DNA from: Tamarix chinensis
Taxonomy: Eukaryota > Streptophyta > Magnoliopsida > Caryophyllales > Tamaricaceae
Assembly (NCBI GenBank): GCA_030549775.1
Contig: CM060176.1
Coordinates: forward strand, 98,881,815-98,945,814
Reading direction: 5' to 3'
DNA: 64,000 nucleotides
The notes below the pieces were generated by a model. The model saw nothing but the letters and a program-made list of their open reading frames with translations. It did no database searches and was not told the DNA's origin. Both the position numbers and the translations under genes were made by a program. Positions 13,996 to 25,652 of the stretch are shown in pieces (the stretch's first letter is position 1; each line of letters opens with the position of its first letter).

Positions 13996-14041
13996 CACTT
14001 GATACTAGAATGGTCAGAGGAAACCGATCTAGTACTAAGTG
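13996..14041 (+). other. Hairpin near LTR 3' end
   Basis: Arms 'cacttgatactaga' and 'tctagtactaagtg' pair over a central spacer; total 46 nt. Equivalent 46-nt hairpins occur at 54941-54986 (+) and 28786-28831 (-). Confidence 0.7.
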
Positions 14042-16373
14042 TGGTGGTAACATCCCCAAAATGTATGGTTTTTGCTTCCACTCATTTTTAAATAAAACAA
14101 AATTTTTCAATAGTGAATTTTAAAGGGTGATATAATTATTTTCCAATAGAACAAACCCACAAAACACCCCGACCTAACTCACGTGATCTTTCACTTTAAA
14201 TGATTAATATCTTATTCATAATTGATTTAATAAATACATAATATATTTGCAGAGGGTAAGGCACATCATAAGATCATAAGGCCATTTTCTAGGGTTAAGA
14301 ATATTATATCCCCTAAAACCCTAAGTTTGAACTTTTATCATAACTTTTCTCCTGTTACTCTTTTAACCACCAAACTTAGTACCTCTTCTTCAAATATAAT
14401 CATTATCAACATACTTGAATTTCAAGTCCTAACTCTAAGGTCTTACACATACGATAATAACCCTATCTTAAAAGTTACTATTCTAGGATTCATAAACCCT
14501 AATTTCACAAATCTATCATAATTTTTCTTGAAGGACTCAAAAAATTACCAAATTTAAAATAAATTCCTAGAATACTAATATTAACAACATATTCGGATTT
14601 CGTGGTCTAAATATACCATTTCACACATATGATAATAACCTTCTTATTTTAGGGTTACTACTCCCTAATCAACCATCTTTCATACTTTATTAAACTTAGG
14701 TAATTCAAAAGTAATCTAAGCACTTTATATGAATTCCTTATCATATTATGGAGGATATAACACCTTTAAATACTATGATTCTCATATTTAACCCACATTA
14801 ACCCAAATGCCCTTATCGATAATGAAAACCCTTATTTCATGCAAATCTTATGTATTTGGTAACATTAGCCTCTAATCCACATTTTTCTTCATATACCTTA
14901 TCATACTAATTTCACATTCATCATATTATTAATAAACCTATAATACCATCATATTTCACATCGAGGGTTTTTCTACATAAAATAACAATACTGTATAATC
15001 TTTACTCGCACATTTTCTATCATATGATATCAAATACATGGCATAGCATTAACAACATATATTAATTCACATAATAACAATAACATGGTATGATAAAAAA
15101 AAACATGCATAAAAAATAGCAATCAAACCCCTAGACTACAACAAGTATCCTTACAATAACGACTCCGGAATCTAAGCACGTAACTTTTAATCCACCTCTC
15201 TCAAAACTTTGGGAAACTCACCTAAGAAATAAAATAACAAAACACCATTAGAATTAAATCATATAGCTAAGGAATGTTAGGGAAAAATGAAAGGCTAAAG
15301 AAGGGAGAACAAAACTAAAACAAATTAAAAAAAAAACTTGCACAACCAAAGATAGGAGGGATAGCAACGACACAAGCTATCGTTGTTTCTAGGTGATCAA
15401 TGGCCAAAGAAGTCAAATATGGAGGGAGAGGCAATGGTGGGCTAGGCTAAATAAGGGAGGTTTTCTTTGGTGGAAATGGTCGAAGGTGGTGATGATGGTC
15501 TTGGTGCAAGCTGTTGAAGAATGGAGGGGGAGGCAACGGTTGTGGCTATCAAAAGGGTGGTGCTAGTTGTAGTTATAGTTCTTACAACAAGGAGAAGGAA
15601 GTTGTGGTTGAAGTGGCCGAAGGCGGGGGTGTGAGTTATGATTGAAGCTATTAAAGGTGAAGGGGAAGCATTAGATATTTTGGCACCGTCCATGGAATAA
15701 AAAGGAAATATGGGGGTTGTAGTATAGGATGCCAAAGGAGAGGGGGAAGCACCGGTGGTTTTGGTTAGTGGATAGGGGCTAACCTCAATAAGCATGACTG
15801 AAGGGCAATGGGATGATTCAGTTGGGATTGCCAAAGGTGGCTTTTGTGGTGGTTCTCATGACAGTAGAGAGGAGTTGAAGGATTAAGAAGATGGTGGTTT
15901 GGTTTTACAAAATCAAAAGGGAGAGAAGAGAGGTGGTAGGAGCATTAATTTCTTGGTTTATATGCATACACACATGCGCACAAGGATAGGGGTTATCTGC
16001 CAAAATTTTCAATGCAAACCCTTAATCTAAGGAGGGGAAGTTGATAGGTAGATGGCATAATTGGTAGGGGAAGTCATGCTCGTAAGGGGAAGAGCATAGA
16101 ATGGGGAAAAACAAGTATGAGGGAAAAGGAGAAAAGTGAAGTGGTGTTGTGGGTTTAGATTAAAGATAATTTGGGTTAGGTTATTATAATGAGTAAATTA
16201 AATGATTATCCGAGATTAGTTTTAAGTTAGAAAAGATATTAAAAATTAAGGTTACGCTAAGATTTAGTTTTAGGGAGTTAGAGTAAGATAGAAAAAATAA
16301 CTTTTTCAAACTTAAAATTAGGTTACAATATTAATTACTCGAGATTAAGGTTAGCTAAATTTTGAAGTATTAC

Positions 16374-16400
16374 ACCTTTATCATCATCTCCCTCTTGAAA
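16374..16400 (-). other. Polypurine tract of the Gypsy element
   Basis: On the minus strand the bases immediately before the LTR start read 'aagagggagatgatgataaa', then GG and TGTAATAC. This is the expected position and composition of a plus-strand priming tract for an LTR retrotransposon, and it ties the coding relic to the LTR. Confidence 0.7.
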
Positions 16401-16406
16401 AGTAGC

Positions 16407-18612
16407 CTATTTATTGTGAATGTAAGGAAGTAGATATCCCAAATTAAATGTATTCAATATATCTCTCATTTCCTTCGATAGCTCCAGGTTATAAGCATTA
16501 TCACCAATATTCTCAATAACTTTGTATGGACCATCACTTCTAGGCACGAGTTCGTTCTTACTTTTAAAACGAAATAATTCCTTCTTAAGGTGAAGCCATA
16601 CTAGATCTCCCTGTTTATACAAGTATTTTTTTAGGAGCCTATTGACCTTATTCTTGTTTATTTCATTTAACCTATCAATTTTTAACCTCACCTACTCATG
16701 AAGCTTCTTCATTGCCCTAGCCCTTTCTTGTGCTTTAATGTTGGTGTGGGCTTTGATGGGAAGAGGTAATAGATATACGGGAGTAGTAGGGTCCGTCCCA
16801 TATACTACTTCAAAAGGTGAGCATCATGTAGCATAGGTTGGTGATCGGTTATAGGAAAACTAGGCATGTGAAAGTTTGATGTCTCAATCCTTTAAGGATC
16901 TATGAACCAAACTTCCGAAGAGTTTTGTGAGGGTTCTATTAGTAACCTTTGTTTTCCCATCAATTTGTGGATGGTGGGTGGTACTGAATAGATTTTATGT
17001 GCTGACTAACCACTACAAGGTGTTCTAGAAATAACTAAGGAACTTGGTAGCCTTATCTGAGAAAATGGATTTAGGAATACCATATAGCCTAACTATCTCC
17101 TTAAAGAATATATCAGCTATATAAGAGGTATCATCCATTTTATGGCATGAAATAAAATGATCCATCATAGAGAACCAATCCTCCACCACCATTATAGCAT
17201 AATTTTACTTTTGTGACTTAGGTAATGCTACAATGAATTCTATACTCATAAGATCCCATGGTTGATGTGGGGTAAGGGAGTATAAAGCCCTTGGTAGAAG
17301 TGACTCTTAGACTTTTGACAAGCAACACACCTGTACATTACACTTTTTACATCTCCCATAAGTTTGGGCCAATAAAAATACTCACTAAGCACATCCATGG
17401 TCTTGTTGATGCTAAAGTATCTAGTAAGACTTCCTCCATGCACTTCCCTCACAAGAAATTCTCTAACCAAACATTTAGGAATGCAGAGTTGTTGTTCTTG
17501 AATAGGAACATGTCTTGAATGAAAAACAACCCCTTTTTCTTGAATCCTTGAAGTAGAAACCAAAGTTTTCATTTTCCTTGTAGATCTTTCTAATGAACCC
17601 AAACCTTAATACTCTCACCTCTAACAAAGAGAGCATACAATATCTCCTAAAAAGTGAATCTATTACTACATCTGTTTTGCCACTTTTATGTTTGGCTGCA
17701 AATGGAAAAAAACTATAAAAATTCTACCCATCTTATAATCCTTGGATTAAGATTGTGTTGGTTATTGATGCACTTCAATGACTCATGATCCATGTGTATC
17801 ACAAACTGCGGGCACTTCAAGTAGTATGACCAATGATCAGGATTTCTCACTAAAGCATATAATTACTTGTAATATGTGATGTAATTCACCCTATAACCAT
17901 TGAGCTTTTCACTAAGTAAGGCAATTGACTTCCCTTCTTATATAAAAACATCTCCAATGCCCACTTCACTAGCATCACCCTAAACCTCTAACAATTTGTT
18001 GAAGTTAGGTAATTTTAGGGTGGGTGATTCACTTAATTTTTCTTTGATCACATAAAAAGTGTCTTGAGATGCCTTGGTCCACTTAAATTCACCTTTTTCC
18101 ATGCACTTGGTTATAGGGACTAGTAGGGCACTAAATCCCCTAATAAATCTCCTATAAAATGAAGCTAGATCATGAAAAGATATCACTTGTGTAAGCCTTG
18201 TAGACATGGGTCATGTCTTGATTTCTTCCACCTTGCATTCATCCATGGCTATGCTATCCTTAAACATCACAAAACCTAGAAATGTAACCCTAGATACAAA
18301 GAACTCACACTTCTCTAGCTTAGCATACAATTTGTGTCATCCAAGTGCTAGAAACACAAGCTTGAGATGATTTATAGTTTTTCCTCACCAGAGCTATACA
18401 CAAGGATATCATCAAATTAAACTACTATAAAGTTGCTAATGAATGGTCTAAGTACCTCATTCATAAGTTTCATAAAGTTACTAGGGGCATTTGAAAAACC
18501 AAAGGGCATAACCATCCACTTATATAATCCTCCCTTGGTCTTGAATGCATTTTTTCCATTCATCCCCTTCTTTCATTATTATTTGGTAGTAGACACTCCT
18601 TAGGTCAATTTA
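16407..18612 (-). pseudogene. Ty3/Gypsy pol relic (RT, RNase H junction, integrase)
   Basis: On the minus strand the order is RT, RNase H region, integrase, which is the Ty3/Gypsy order. The RT part begins abruptly near 18612 with codons resembling DLRSGYHQI (here DLRSVYYQI) and includes FDDILVYS, a form of the catalytic YxDD box, near 18400-18423. A segment at 17980-18207 carries SFHDLASFYRRFI and KWTKASQDTF, the conserved junction after RT. At 17246-17602 the zinc-binding region of integrase ends in CVACQKSKS, but the second histidine of the HHCC motif appears changed to tyrosine. The integrase C-terminus (16407-16691) has GDLVWLHL and DGPYKVIENIGDNAYNLEL and stops 33 bp before the LTR. No gag, protease or 5' LTR is present, and stops and frameshifts interrupt it, so it is dead. 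Confidence 0.9.
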
Positions 18613-19899
18613 ATATAGTAGATAATGAAGAAAATAGGATATTAAGTGGTGTAACAACATACACCTCCATACTTTTATAATGTGATCTACTATTTTCTTA
18701 ACCTTCTAGCTACTATATAATTAACAAATTCAATGCTTCACATGATTTTGGTCATAAAATTTTACATATTTAATGAAATCAAGATCCAAAAATCTACATA
18801 GTAAACTATATATCCTAGAATTTTATATGACATATTTCACATAGATGGTTAAGAAAATAACTCTAGATTGGCACCTCCACTATCTAGGCAAGAACTTGAG
18901 CAAATATGACAACTTACACCTCCATATTTCACTAAACCTTAATGTTAAACACTTAAGGTAACTATATAAGAGTTAAGCTAAAGGAAATTAGAAAACAAAG
19001 AATCAAAATAAGAAGATCAAAAGAAGGAGATAGGTTAGATGGATAACATGCAAGGAGAAAGAAAGAAGCAAAACAATCACAAACACTTAGGGAAGATATA
19101 AGAAATGAAAGGTGATTTATGTGTAAATGAGGAATTAAAATCCAAAAAAACTCCTTCTCTCCCACACTCAAAACTGGTGTGAATTAGATGGGAGGAGTGT
19201 AGGGCTTAGTTTCTTTCACATTTGGCTAAAAAAGGTGACTAGAAGTGTATAATGTAAAATGTTAGATAGGGAATTGAATGATATGTAAGAATAATAGATT
19301 TAGCTAAAAATGGGTTGAATGAATGAGGACAAGTCAAGAAATGTAATTCATGGCATGGGGATTTAAACATCAACTTGCTAAGGTCAAATGTTTATTGGAA
19401 AGTTTCATAGGTGGGGTGGTATTTATTGAGTTAATTTTCATAGCTTGGTAAGAAAGATTTTAATAAGTTAATTGAGTAGAGAGTATATTAAATAACTATT
19501 TATTGGGAAAAATATCAAATTAATCCCAAAAATTAAGAAAATTTAGAGAAAGTTGTGGAATAATTTTAGAAATCCAAATATATAAAGATATTTGGTAATG
19601 GAAAAGATTTGATGCCCAAATGGATTAAAATGAGTAAAACCAAAAAAAAATGCATAAACAATTTTTTTTAATTTAACAAAACAAATGATGGAATGCTCAA
19701 ATTTGGAAAGAAAGAGATGATAGATCAAGGTAAAAATATTTTTGAATATGTATAAGGATAATTGCTGAATAAAATTAGGGTTCGAGAAACAGGTTTATGT
19801 GTTTCCTCCCTTTTAGGTGGACATTAAAGAATTTCCTATTACCATAATATCTCTTTTAATCTAGTTGATGTGAGCCTTATTTTTTTAAAAAAAAAAAAT
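18613..19899. other. No gene seen; AT-rich repeat remnant
   Basis: The Gypsy reading frame stops being recognisable at 18612. The following 1.3 kb is AT-rich with many stops. Two partial copies of 'acacctccata' lie near 18660 and 18928. No recognisable domain, RNA gene or terminal repeat was found. Confidence 0.5.
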
Positions 19900-20566
19900 C
19901 TTTACTCACAAATACAAAAGTTATTAGGACAAGCAATAACTTTCTCCTCTTGTTGAATTAAATTAGCGTCAAGGGATGATTTCTATCATTAGTCTTTGAA
20001 TGTGACTTGGATAGACAATTTTATCTTAGATGCCTCTAAAATTCCTCCTATTCAAAATTTTTAGAGTATGTTTTAGCTTCTTAAGCTTATAAATAGTGTA
20101 TTATAGGGTGGTAGGTGATTAAGTTAACTCCAAACCTCATGGATAATCCTACAAAAATCTGGTTGTTAAGCCCTATGTTAAAAAAATTTAAAAATCTTAG
20201 GGCCTCCCTCAATAAAAGAACACAACTTGACAATGATAGATGAATTATTAGATGTGAAGGACAATCTACATGAGTAGGAAAAAAAATTCAACCATATATC
20301 ATTCCCATGGCCCTATCAATTTTATCCCAAAATATTTTCTCTGCATTTCTTCTTTTACACCAAGTTTAAAAAAAAGGCCCTGTTTATGGTACATCATACA
20401 ACCTTAACCATTAGACACATCTTCTAAAATATTGAATATCCTCTTAGCGAGGTGGGTCACCTTACAACTTATTGATACATAAAAATGCTAAACAACTTAG
20501 GTCTTACTAAGAGATGATGGTGGAACTAGGGATTAGCTCCAATAGAAGAGAAAATAGAAGAGGGGA
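19900..20566 (-). pseudogene. L1 LINE relic, C-terminal endonuclease region
   Basis: The minus-strand translation contains WCKRRNAEKIFWDKIDRAMG, matching the conserved (W)xNxR...LDRAL stretch of plant L1 apurinic endonuclease domains. Downstream is RFLNFFNIGLNNQIF, like the conserved PFRFFNFW segment after the endonuclease. In-frame stops and frameshifts are frequent. The piece ends at the LTR boundary at 20567. The more N-terminal part of what may be the same LINE is found at 26539-26960, on the other side of the LTR. Confidence 0.65.
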
Positions 20567-21446
20567 TGTAAAATACCCAAAACCCTAATTTAAGAAATTA
20601 TGGAAAAATAAGGATTTATTAGGTAAATTAATTAAATAAATTATTTTATTAAAATAATATGGAGTAATTAAGGCAAAATCAAGAGGAAAATAATAATAAA
20701 AAATGAATTAGGAAAAATTAGGGTGTTTTGCTAATTAAAATAGAATTAAGGAAAAAATTTTAAAATATCCTAAATTAACCTAAAAAGGAAATTTAATTAT
20801 TATTTTATTAAAATATTATTATTTTAAATATTTTAAAATATCAAAATATTATAAATACCCCAACCCATCTATTTTTCCTTTTTTCCCCTTTTCCCTCTTT
20901 TCCCTTTTTCCTTTTTCCCTTATTTTTTTCTTTGCTTCCTCTCCTTTTTCCCTTCCTTCTCCAATTTGGGTCAGCCTACCCCCACGACCCAAACCCTCTC
21001 CCCTCTCCTTTCCTCCTATATGGCCTAAGGCCCACCACCCTTCTTTTCTCCCTTGCCAGCCTCCCGGTCCAACCCCCTTCTTTTTCTTTCTTTCTTTGTC
21101 TCCTAGCTAGCCGGTCCACCCCCTTTCTTCTTCCTTCCTCCCCTGACCCTCCTTCTTCCCTAACCCCTCGTCTTCCTCTCTTCCCCATGCAAGCATGCAG
21201 CCTTTGCAACACCGCAAGCCGCCCTACCACCTCCCCTCTCTTCCCCGTTGATCCCTCTCCCTTCTCCACCCAATCTCTCTCTTTCTCTCTCCTTACATGT
21301 GCCCCTCTCCCCCTTCCTTTCTCCTTTCCCGAGCCGACAGGTCCTGCAATTTTGTAGGTGTTGGCTATGCGCTGCCGGTTAGTGACCTACATGCGTGCCA
21401 TCCTCTTCCGCTCTTCCCCCTCTGTCATTTTCCACCTTCATTGGCC

Positions 21447-21454
21447 TATAAATA
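21447..21454 (+). promoter_or_regulatory. TATA box of the LTR promoter
   Basis: TATAAATA in the context 'ggcctataaataccc', about 880 bp from the LTR start. The same octamer in the same context lies on the minus strand at 32973-32980 of the opposite-oriented copy, about 1.0 kb from that LTR's start. Conservation between copies supports a core promoter. Confidence 0.6.
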
Positions 21455-22089
21455 CCCCTCAACTACCCCCACATTCGGCCTTTTTCCCCTTCTCAAAATT
21501 TCCTCCCTTTTTGTGCGTCGTCTCCTATTCAGCCATCCACCTCGTTGCCATCGCCCAGCACCACCACTCGAACCACCTCCCAAAACACTCCCTGCACCAC
21601 CCTCCACTGAACTACACCACCCACCCTTGATTCTCCCTACATGAGTTGCCTTGCCCATGTAAAGTTATCTCCTTGATTAACCCTTCCTCACCCACCACTG
21701 CCCTTCGCGCTACCGTTCGCCGTCATTTCCGCTGCAACCACCACTTCCTCTACCCTCTAAAACCACCAAAAGAACCTTATCTACCTCCCCCTACCTTCCT
21801 TGTCCCCTGCCTCCCTCTCCTTCTCCCTTCCTCCCTCTCCACCACCTTTGGCCACCACATCCGCCGCCGCCTACACATCCCCTTTGGCTGCACCACTACC
21901 ACCATTCTAGCCCTCTCAACCTGGGGCATCCTCCACCACCTCAATCCCCCTCTTTTATCCTAACCAATCAGCTTTCCACCTCCTCTTCTCCCTTCACCAT
22001 CGCCGCCTGGTCACCACCTTCCCTAGGTGGTACCCTAACCCCCTCAAGCCTTAAACCCTATTTATACAAATGTTATCTTTTTATTAGTA

Positions 22090-22244
22090 ATTATATTATT
22101 ATTATTATTATTACTACTACTACTACTACTACTACGATATCATTACTATTATTTTATCATTATTATTATTAAATATATCCTCAGAATATTAACCCTATCA
22201 TTATTGTGAAGGGTCAAAACCTTATTTTTGTTATTATTTTGATT

Positions 22245-22283
<39 letters not shown>

Positions 22284-22290
22284 GTCATCA

Positions 22291-22331
<41 letters not shown>

Positions 22332-22484
22332 GTTGTTGTTGTTGTTGTTGTTATTGTTATTATTATTATTATTAATGCTAACTTTGGCATATCATCACTT
22401 TTATTGCTATTATAAATATTTGAACCCTATTATTATTATTTACGATTCGACTATTATTATTATTAGTATTATTCTTAACACTTC

Positions 22485-22583
<99 letters not shown>

Positions 22584-22724
22584 CACTATCACTATTGTTA
22601 TGCTTGGCCAAATTATCACTAAAGTTACCAATATTATGATTATTAGGACCCTTGCTTGTCTTATTCTTAATATTAGAACTATTATTAATATCACTACTAC
22701 TACTATTATTATTATTACTTTGCC

Positions 22725-22766
<42 letters not shown>

Positions 22767-22940
22767 TATACCACTAATATTACTATCACTACTTGTATTA
22801 TTATTATTAGTATCACTTTTGTCACTACTTTAGTATTACTAATATCATTATTATTTCTAATAAGATTTGGGTTGTTATTAGTATTATCACTACAACTATT
22901 ATTATTATTATTATTGTTATTATTATTATTATTATTATTA
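22090..22940. repeat. ATT/ATC/ACT trinucleotide microsatellite cluster
   Basis: Long runs of ATT (notably 22480-22580), CAT/ATC (22250-22290), GTT and ACT fill about 850 bp of the LTR. The long poly-Ile, poly-Asn and poly-Leu frames predicted here are products of the repeat, not genes. Confidence 0.95.
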
Positions 22941-24587
22941 AGCTATTATATTTAATAATATAAATATGGCTATAAATACTTTAACATGAACCTATGTACC
23001 TCCTAAGACCTATTTTGACTAGTAATACTATAGTTAGCTACCTTAAGAATAATAACCCTACTTTTACTTATAAAACTATTATTAATATATATAACCCTAA
23101 TATTAGGCTATGTTAAGGGTAAGGTAGGTAATAATGGTAATTTTGGTAAGAGGGAAATTAAGCCTTAGTTTTTCCCTCTTATAGGTGAATCAAGTCAAAA
23201 CCCTAAGGAGGCATAGAAGCGTGCTCCAAGTTCGGTGTCATGTTAGGTAAAGATATGGCTAAAACCAACTATGTGTGTGTTATGTGCCTTGTATGTCATG
23301 TGCTCTGTTATGTTATGTACCTTATGATTATTATAACTGTTTTACATTTAGTGTAGCTTAGAGTTGAGGTATGATCATGTGGCTTCTTATGGCATGTGTA
23401 TAATATATATATGTTGTATTTATGATGTTGTATGATGTGACCCTATATGACATGCATGCTAGGATGTTTAATATATTGATGTGAGGTGAAAGGATAAAGA
23501 GGGAAAAGGGGGAAGTGAGTTGATAAAAGGGATGTGAGGTTGGCCTAATTATCTCATGATCCATAAGGGACAAATAAAGGAGAATATGGATAAAATAAAT
23601 GAGTGGGATGAAAGGAGTTGCATGGAAATTTCTAGGGTTTGCATGGAATCAAAGGATTTGCATGGAGATTTTTAGGGTTTACATGGGATGAAAGGAGTTG
23701 CATGCGAATCTTTAAGGTTTGCATGGGGATCTCTAGGATTTGCATGGGAGTCTCTAGGGTTTGCATGAGAGGGAAAGAGGTTGTATGGGAACTTCTAGGG
23801 TTTGCATGGGGTGGATGGAGTCTGCATGGAGATGATATTTATGTGAGAAAAGTTGTCTTGGGGTATAAGTAAGGTAAAGGAAGAGTTGTTGGGGTGATTG
23901 GAGACCTTGGGTGAAAAATAGTACGTGGGTTGGTATAAGGGTGTATAGGAAACCTGGCTAGGGTTTGGGAGGAAAACCCTAATTTGAGGTGATTGTGAAA
24001 GTACAAATAATTGAGGGTGAGTGGAATATGGGATGATAGTAGAAGAATATCATGTGTAGGGTGAGTATGGATGTCATGGGAAAGCAAGGATGGTAGGTAA
24101 GAAATAGAGGGTTGACAAATGGGAAAGAAAGGTGCTAGGGTTTGGAGTGGCCAACTAGGATTCATGGTCACATATGTATTTGGGGAGTAAAGTGAAATGA
24201 TTAGGGTTGAATCTAAGTAAGATGATGTGTTGGGTGATAAAGGAACTTTAGTTGTGTGAGTCAGAGGAAGGATAGGCCACATAGGTCCAATTAGGGGTTT
24301 AGGGGAAAACCCTAGAGGATGATAGTAAGTGGACTTGGAAGGCATAAGGTGCTCAGCATTGACCCACACACTTAGGATTTGGGCTTCCAATGTGAGTAAG
24401 TGGAAGAAGGAAAGAATGTTTGGGTGTGTTAGAGGGTGCCTAAGTCTCAAGATATGGGATGGGCCCTCTTGGGAGAATAATAGTAGACAAATTGTGGCAT
24501 ACATATCAAGGGTGGATATATTGATCAAATAAGACACGAATAAGATACTAACTATATAAAGGAGAAGATTATTGAGTCGAGCCCAGA

Positions 24588-24926
24588 TCGGTCCACCGGC
24601 GAATAATAGTGGCCAGGATTCGAGGTGCCCTAGAGATCGATCCACCAATAATAATAGTGGTCAGGAGCATTATACCCTATAGGTTTCCGGTCCACAGGTT
24701 ATAATAGTGGAGATTTTATACTCAACAAACCGAACATAATTGTGATAAGGCATAGGAAAGAAACTAAGTATTTATAGTGAAACACCATGAGAGTCGGGGC
24801 TAGACCGATCCATGGGCAAATAATAGTGGCTAGGAGCACTTTTTCCTAGAGATCAATCCACCGGCAATAATAGTGGTCAGAACATTCTGCCCTGTATATT
24901 TCCAGTCCACCGGCTATAATAGTGGG
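24588..24926 (+). repeat. Cluster of six TCCACCGG-ATAATAGTGG motifs
   Basis: Six copies of the 20-mer, spaced roughly 46-52 bp within two groups of three. Each group follows a block containing 'gtga(a/t)...attgagtcg' or 'gtgaaacaccatgagagtcggg'. See the finding on the motif family. Confidence 0.85.
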
Positions 24927-25652
24927 GTTCCCGCACTCGCATGGATTGATAATAAGCATGGTGTGAAATGAGTATTGATTAGAGATCTAAGGAGTCGGTT
25001 TATCCGGACTATAGCTCCGCCTTTATCATTTTGCATTATTTGTATGTTGTCTATATAATCATGCTTGTGATACGTGCCTTTGTGTGTTTATCCTTAGATG
25101 TATGGTTACCTTACTCAGTACGTAGCGTACATACTACCTATTTCATGGGTGCTGCTCATTACCACGAGTAGAAGGCCCTTCTGAATTTGTATAGGTAGAT
25201 GATGCTATTTTCAATGCCTTCATTGCGTACGAGGCATCAGGCGGGACTGAGAGTCGAGATTGGACTTGGCCTGAGGATCGAGAATGACTTGGCTGAATTT
25301 CCTTTTTCTGTTATTTTATCTTGTATCAGTTTATTTCAATTGTGTTTTATCGTACTGTACCTTTTACACTTTTGGGACTTTAATTATGCACTCTTGGATT
25401 GTAAACTCCTTTACGCAAACTCTAATTTCTGTATTTCAAATAATTTAATTCTTCTATGAGATCTTGTTTTAAGTTTGACTCATGATTGTCAATGATTTTT
25501 CTTTAGCCTTGTGGTTAGTGCGAAACCTGCCGAGGGATAGGCTTGTACTGATCACGGTGGTGATATCCCTAAAATTCACAGTTTATTTTTTTGCTTACAT
25601 TGTATCTTTTAATAAATAAAATTTTTTAGTAGTGAATTTTGGGGGTGTTGCA

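Larger units (their letters stand above)
9053..14134 (+). repeat. Large LTR, solo, nested in the Gypsy 3' LTR
   Basis: The start (ttacctcaaaattttaaaa) and following block match the intact LTR at 49877. The end ('agtgaattttaaagggtgatata') is a decayed form of the family terminus. The flanking older LTR resumes on both sides, and ATTAT can be read on each side (about 9049-9053 and 14135-14139) as a possible 5-bp duplication, although the AT-rich context makes the exact boundary uncertain. Order inside: pyrimidine-rich GC block 9345-10640, minisatellite 11230-11940, a later insertion 12371-13063, ATAATAGTGG motif cluster 13110-13400, terminal hairpin 13996-14041. No genuine gene; the frames in the pyrimidine-rich block are low-complexity. 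Confidence 0.75.
3751..16373 (-). repeat. 3' LTR of a Ty3/Gypsy element, broken by two later insertions
   Basis: Read on the minus strand, the LTR starts at 16373 (TGTAATACTTC...) and ends at 3751 (plus strand 'tgtaacaccccaaa'). Its own sequence is in three pieces: 16373-14135, 9053-8419 and 4194-3751. Together these are about 3.3 kb, so internal sequence has been lost relative to the 5.2-kb family length. Piece order and content match the intact minus copy at 28685-34002, including the inverted ATAATAGTGG motif cluster at 8670-9053. A purine-rich tract and integrase codons lie immediately upstream (plus coordinates above 16373), as expected for the 3' LTR of that element. Insertions at 4195-8410 and 9053-14134 are younger. 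Confidence 0.75.
20567..25652 (+). repeat. Large LTR, solo, same family
   Basis: Starts tgtaaaatacccaaaac and ends gaattttgggggtgttgca, the family termini (TG...CA). Order inside: AT-rich leader, pyrimidine-rich block 20870-22030 with a TATA box, ATT microsatellite cluster 22090-22940, a region of 'gcatggggat' repeats near 23600-23830, ATAATAGTGG motif cluster 24588-24926, conserved terminal block. No 5-bp target duplication is visible (gggga on the left, agatg on the right), unlike the copies at 28685 and 49877. No coding internal region is present. The longest frames here are antisense or low-complexity and match no family I know. Confidence 0.85.

Noticed and set aside
15442..15834. 130-codon minus-strand frame
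   Set aside because: Ser/Thr/Pro-rich frame within the Gypsy 3' LTR, corresponding to the skewed block of other copies. No start context or domain supports a gene.
22330..22833. Poly-Ile/Leu and poly-Asn frames
   Set aside because: Translations of an ATT microsatellite.
23839..24648. 269-codon open frame on the minus strand
   Set aside because: Lies antisense inside an LTR, shows no known domain, and is not preserved in the homologous stretch at 600-1600.
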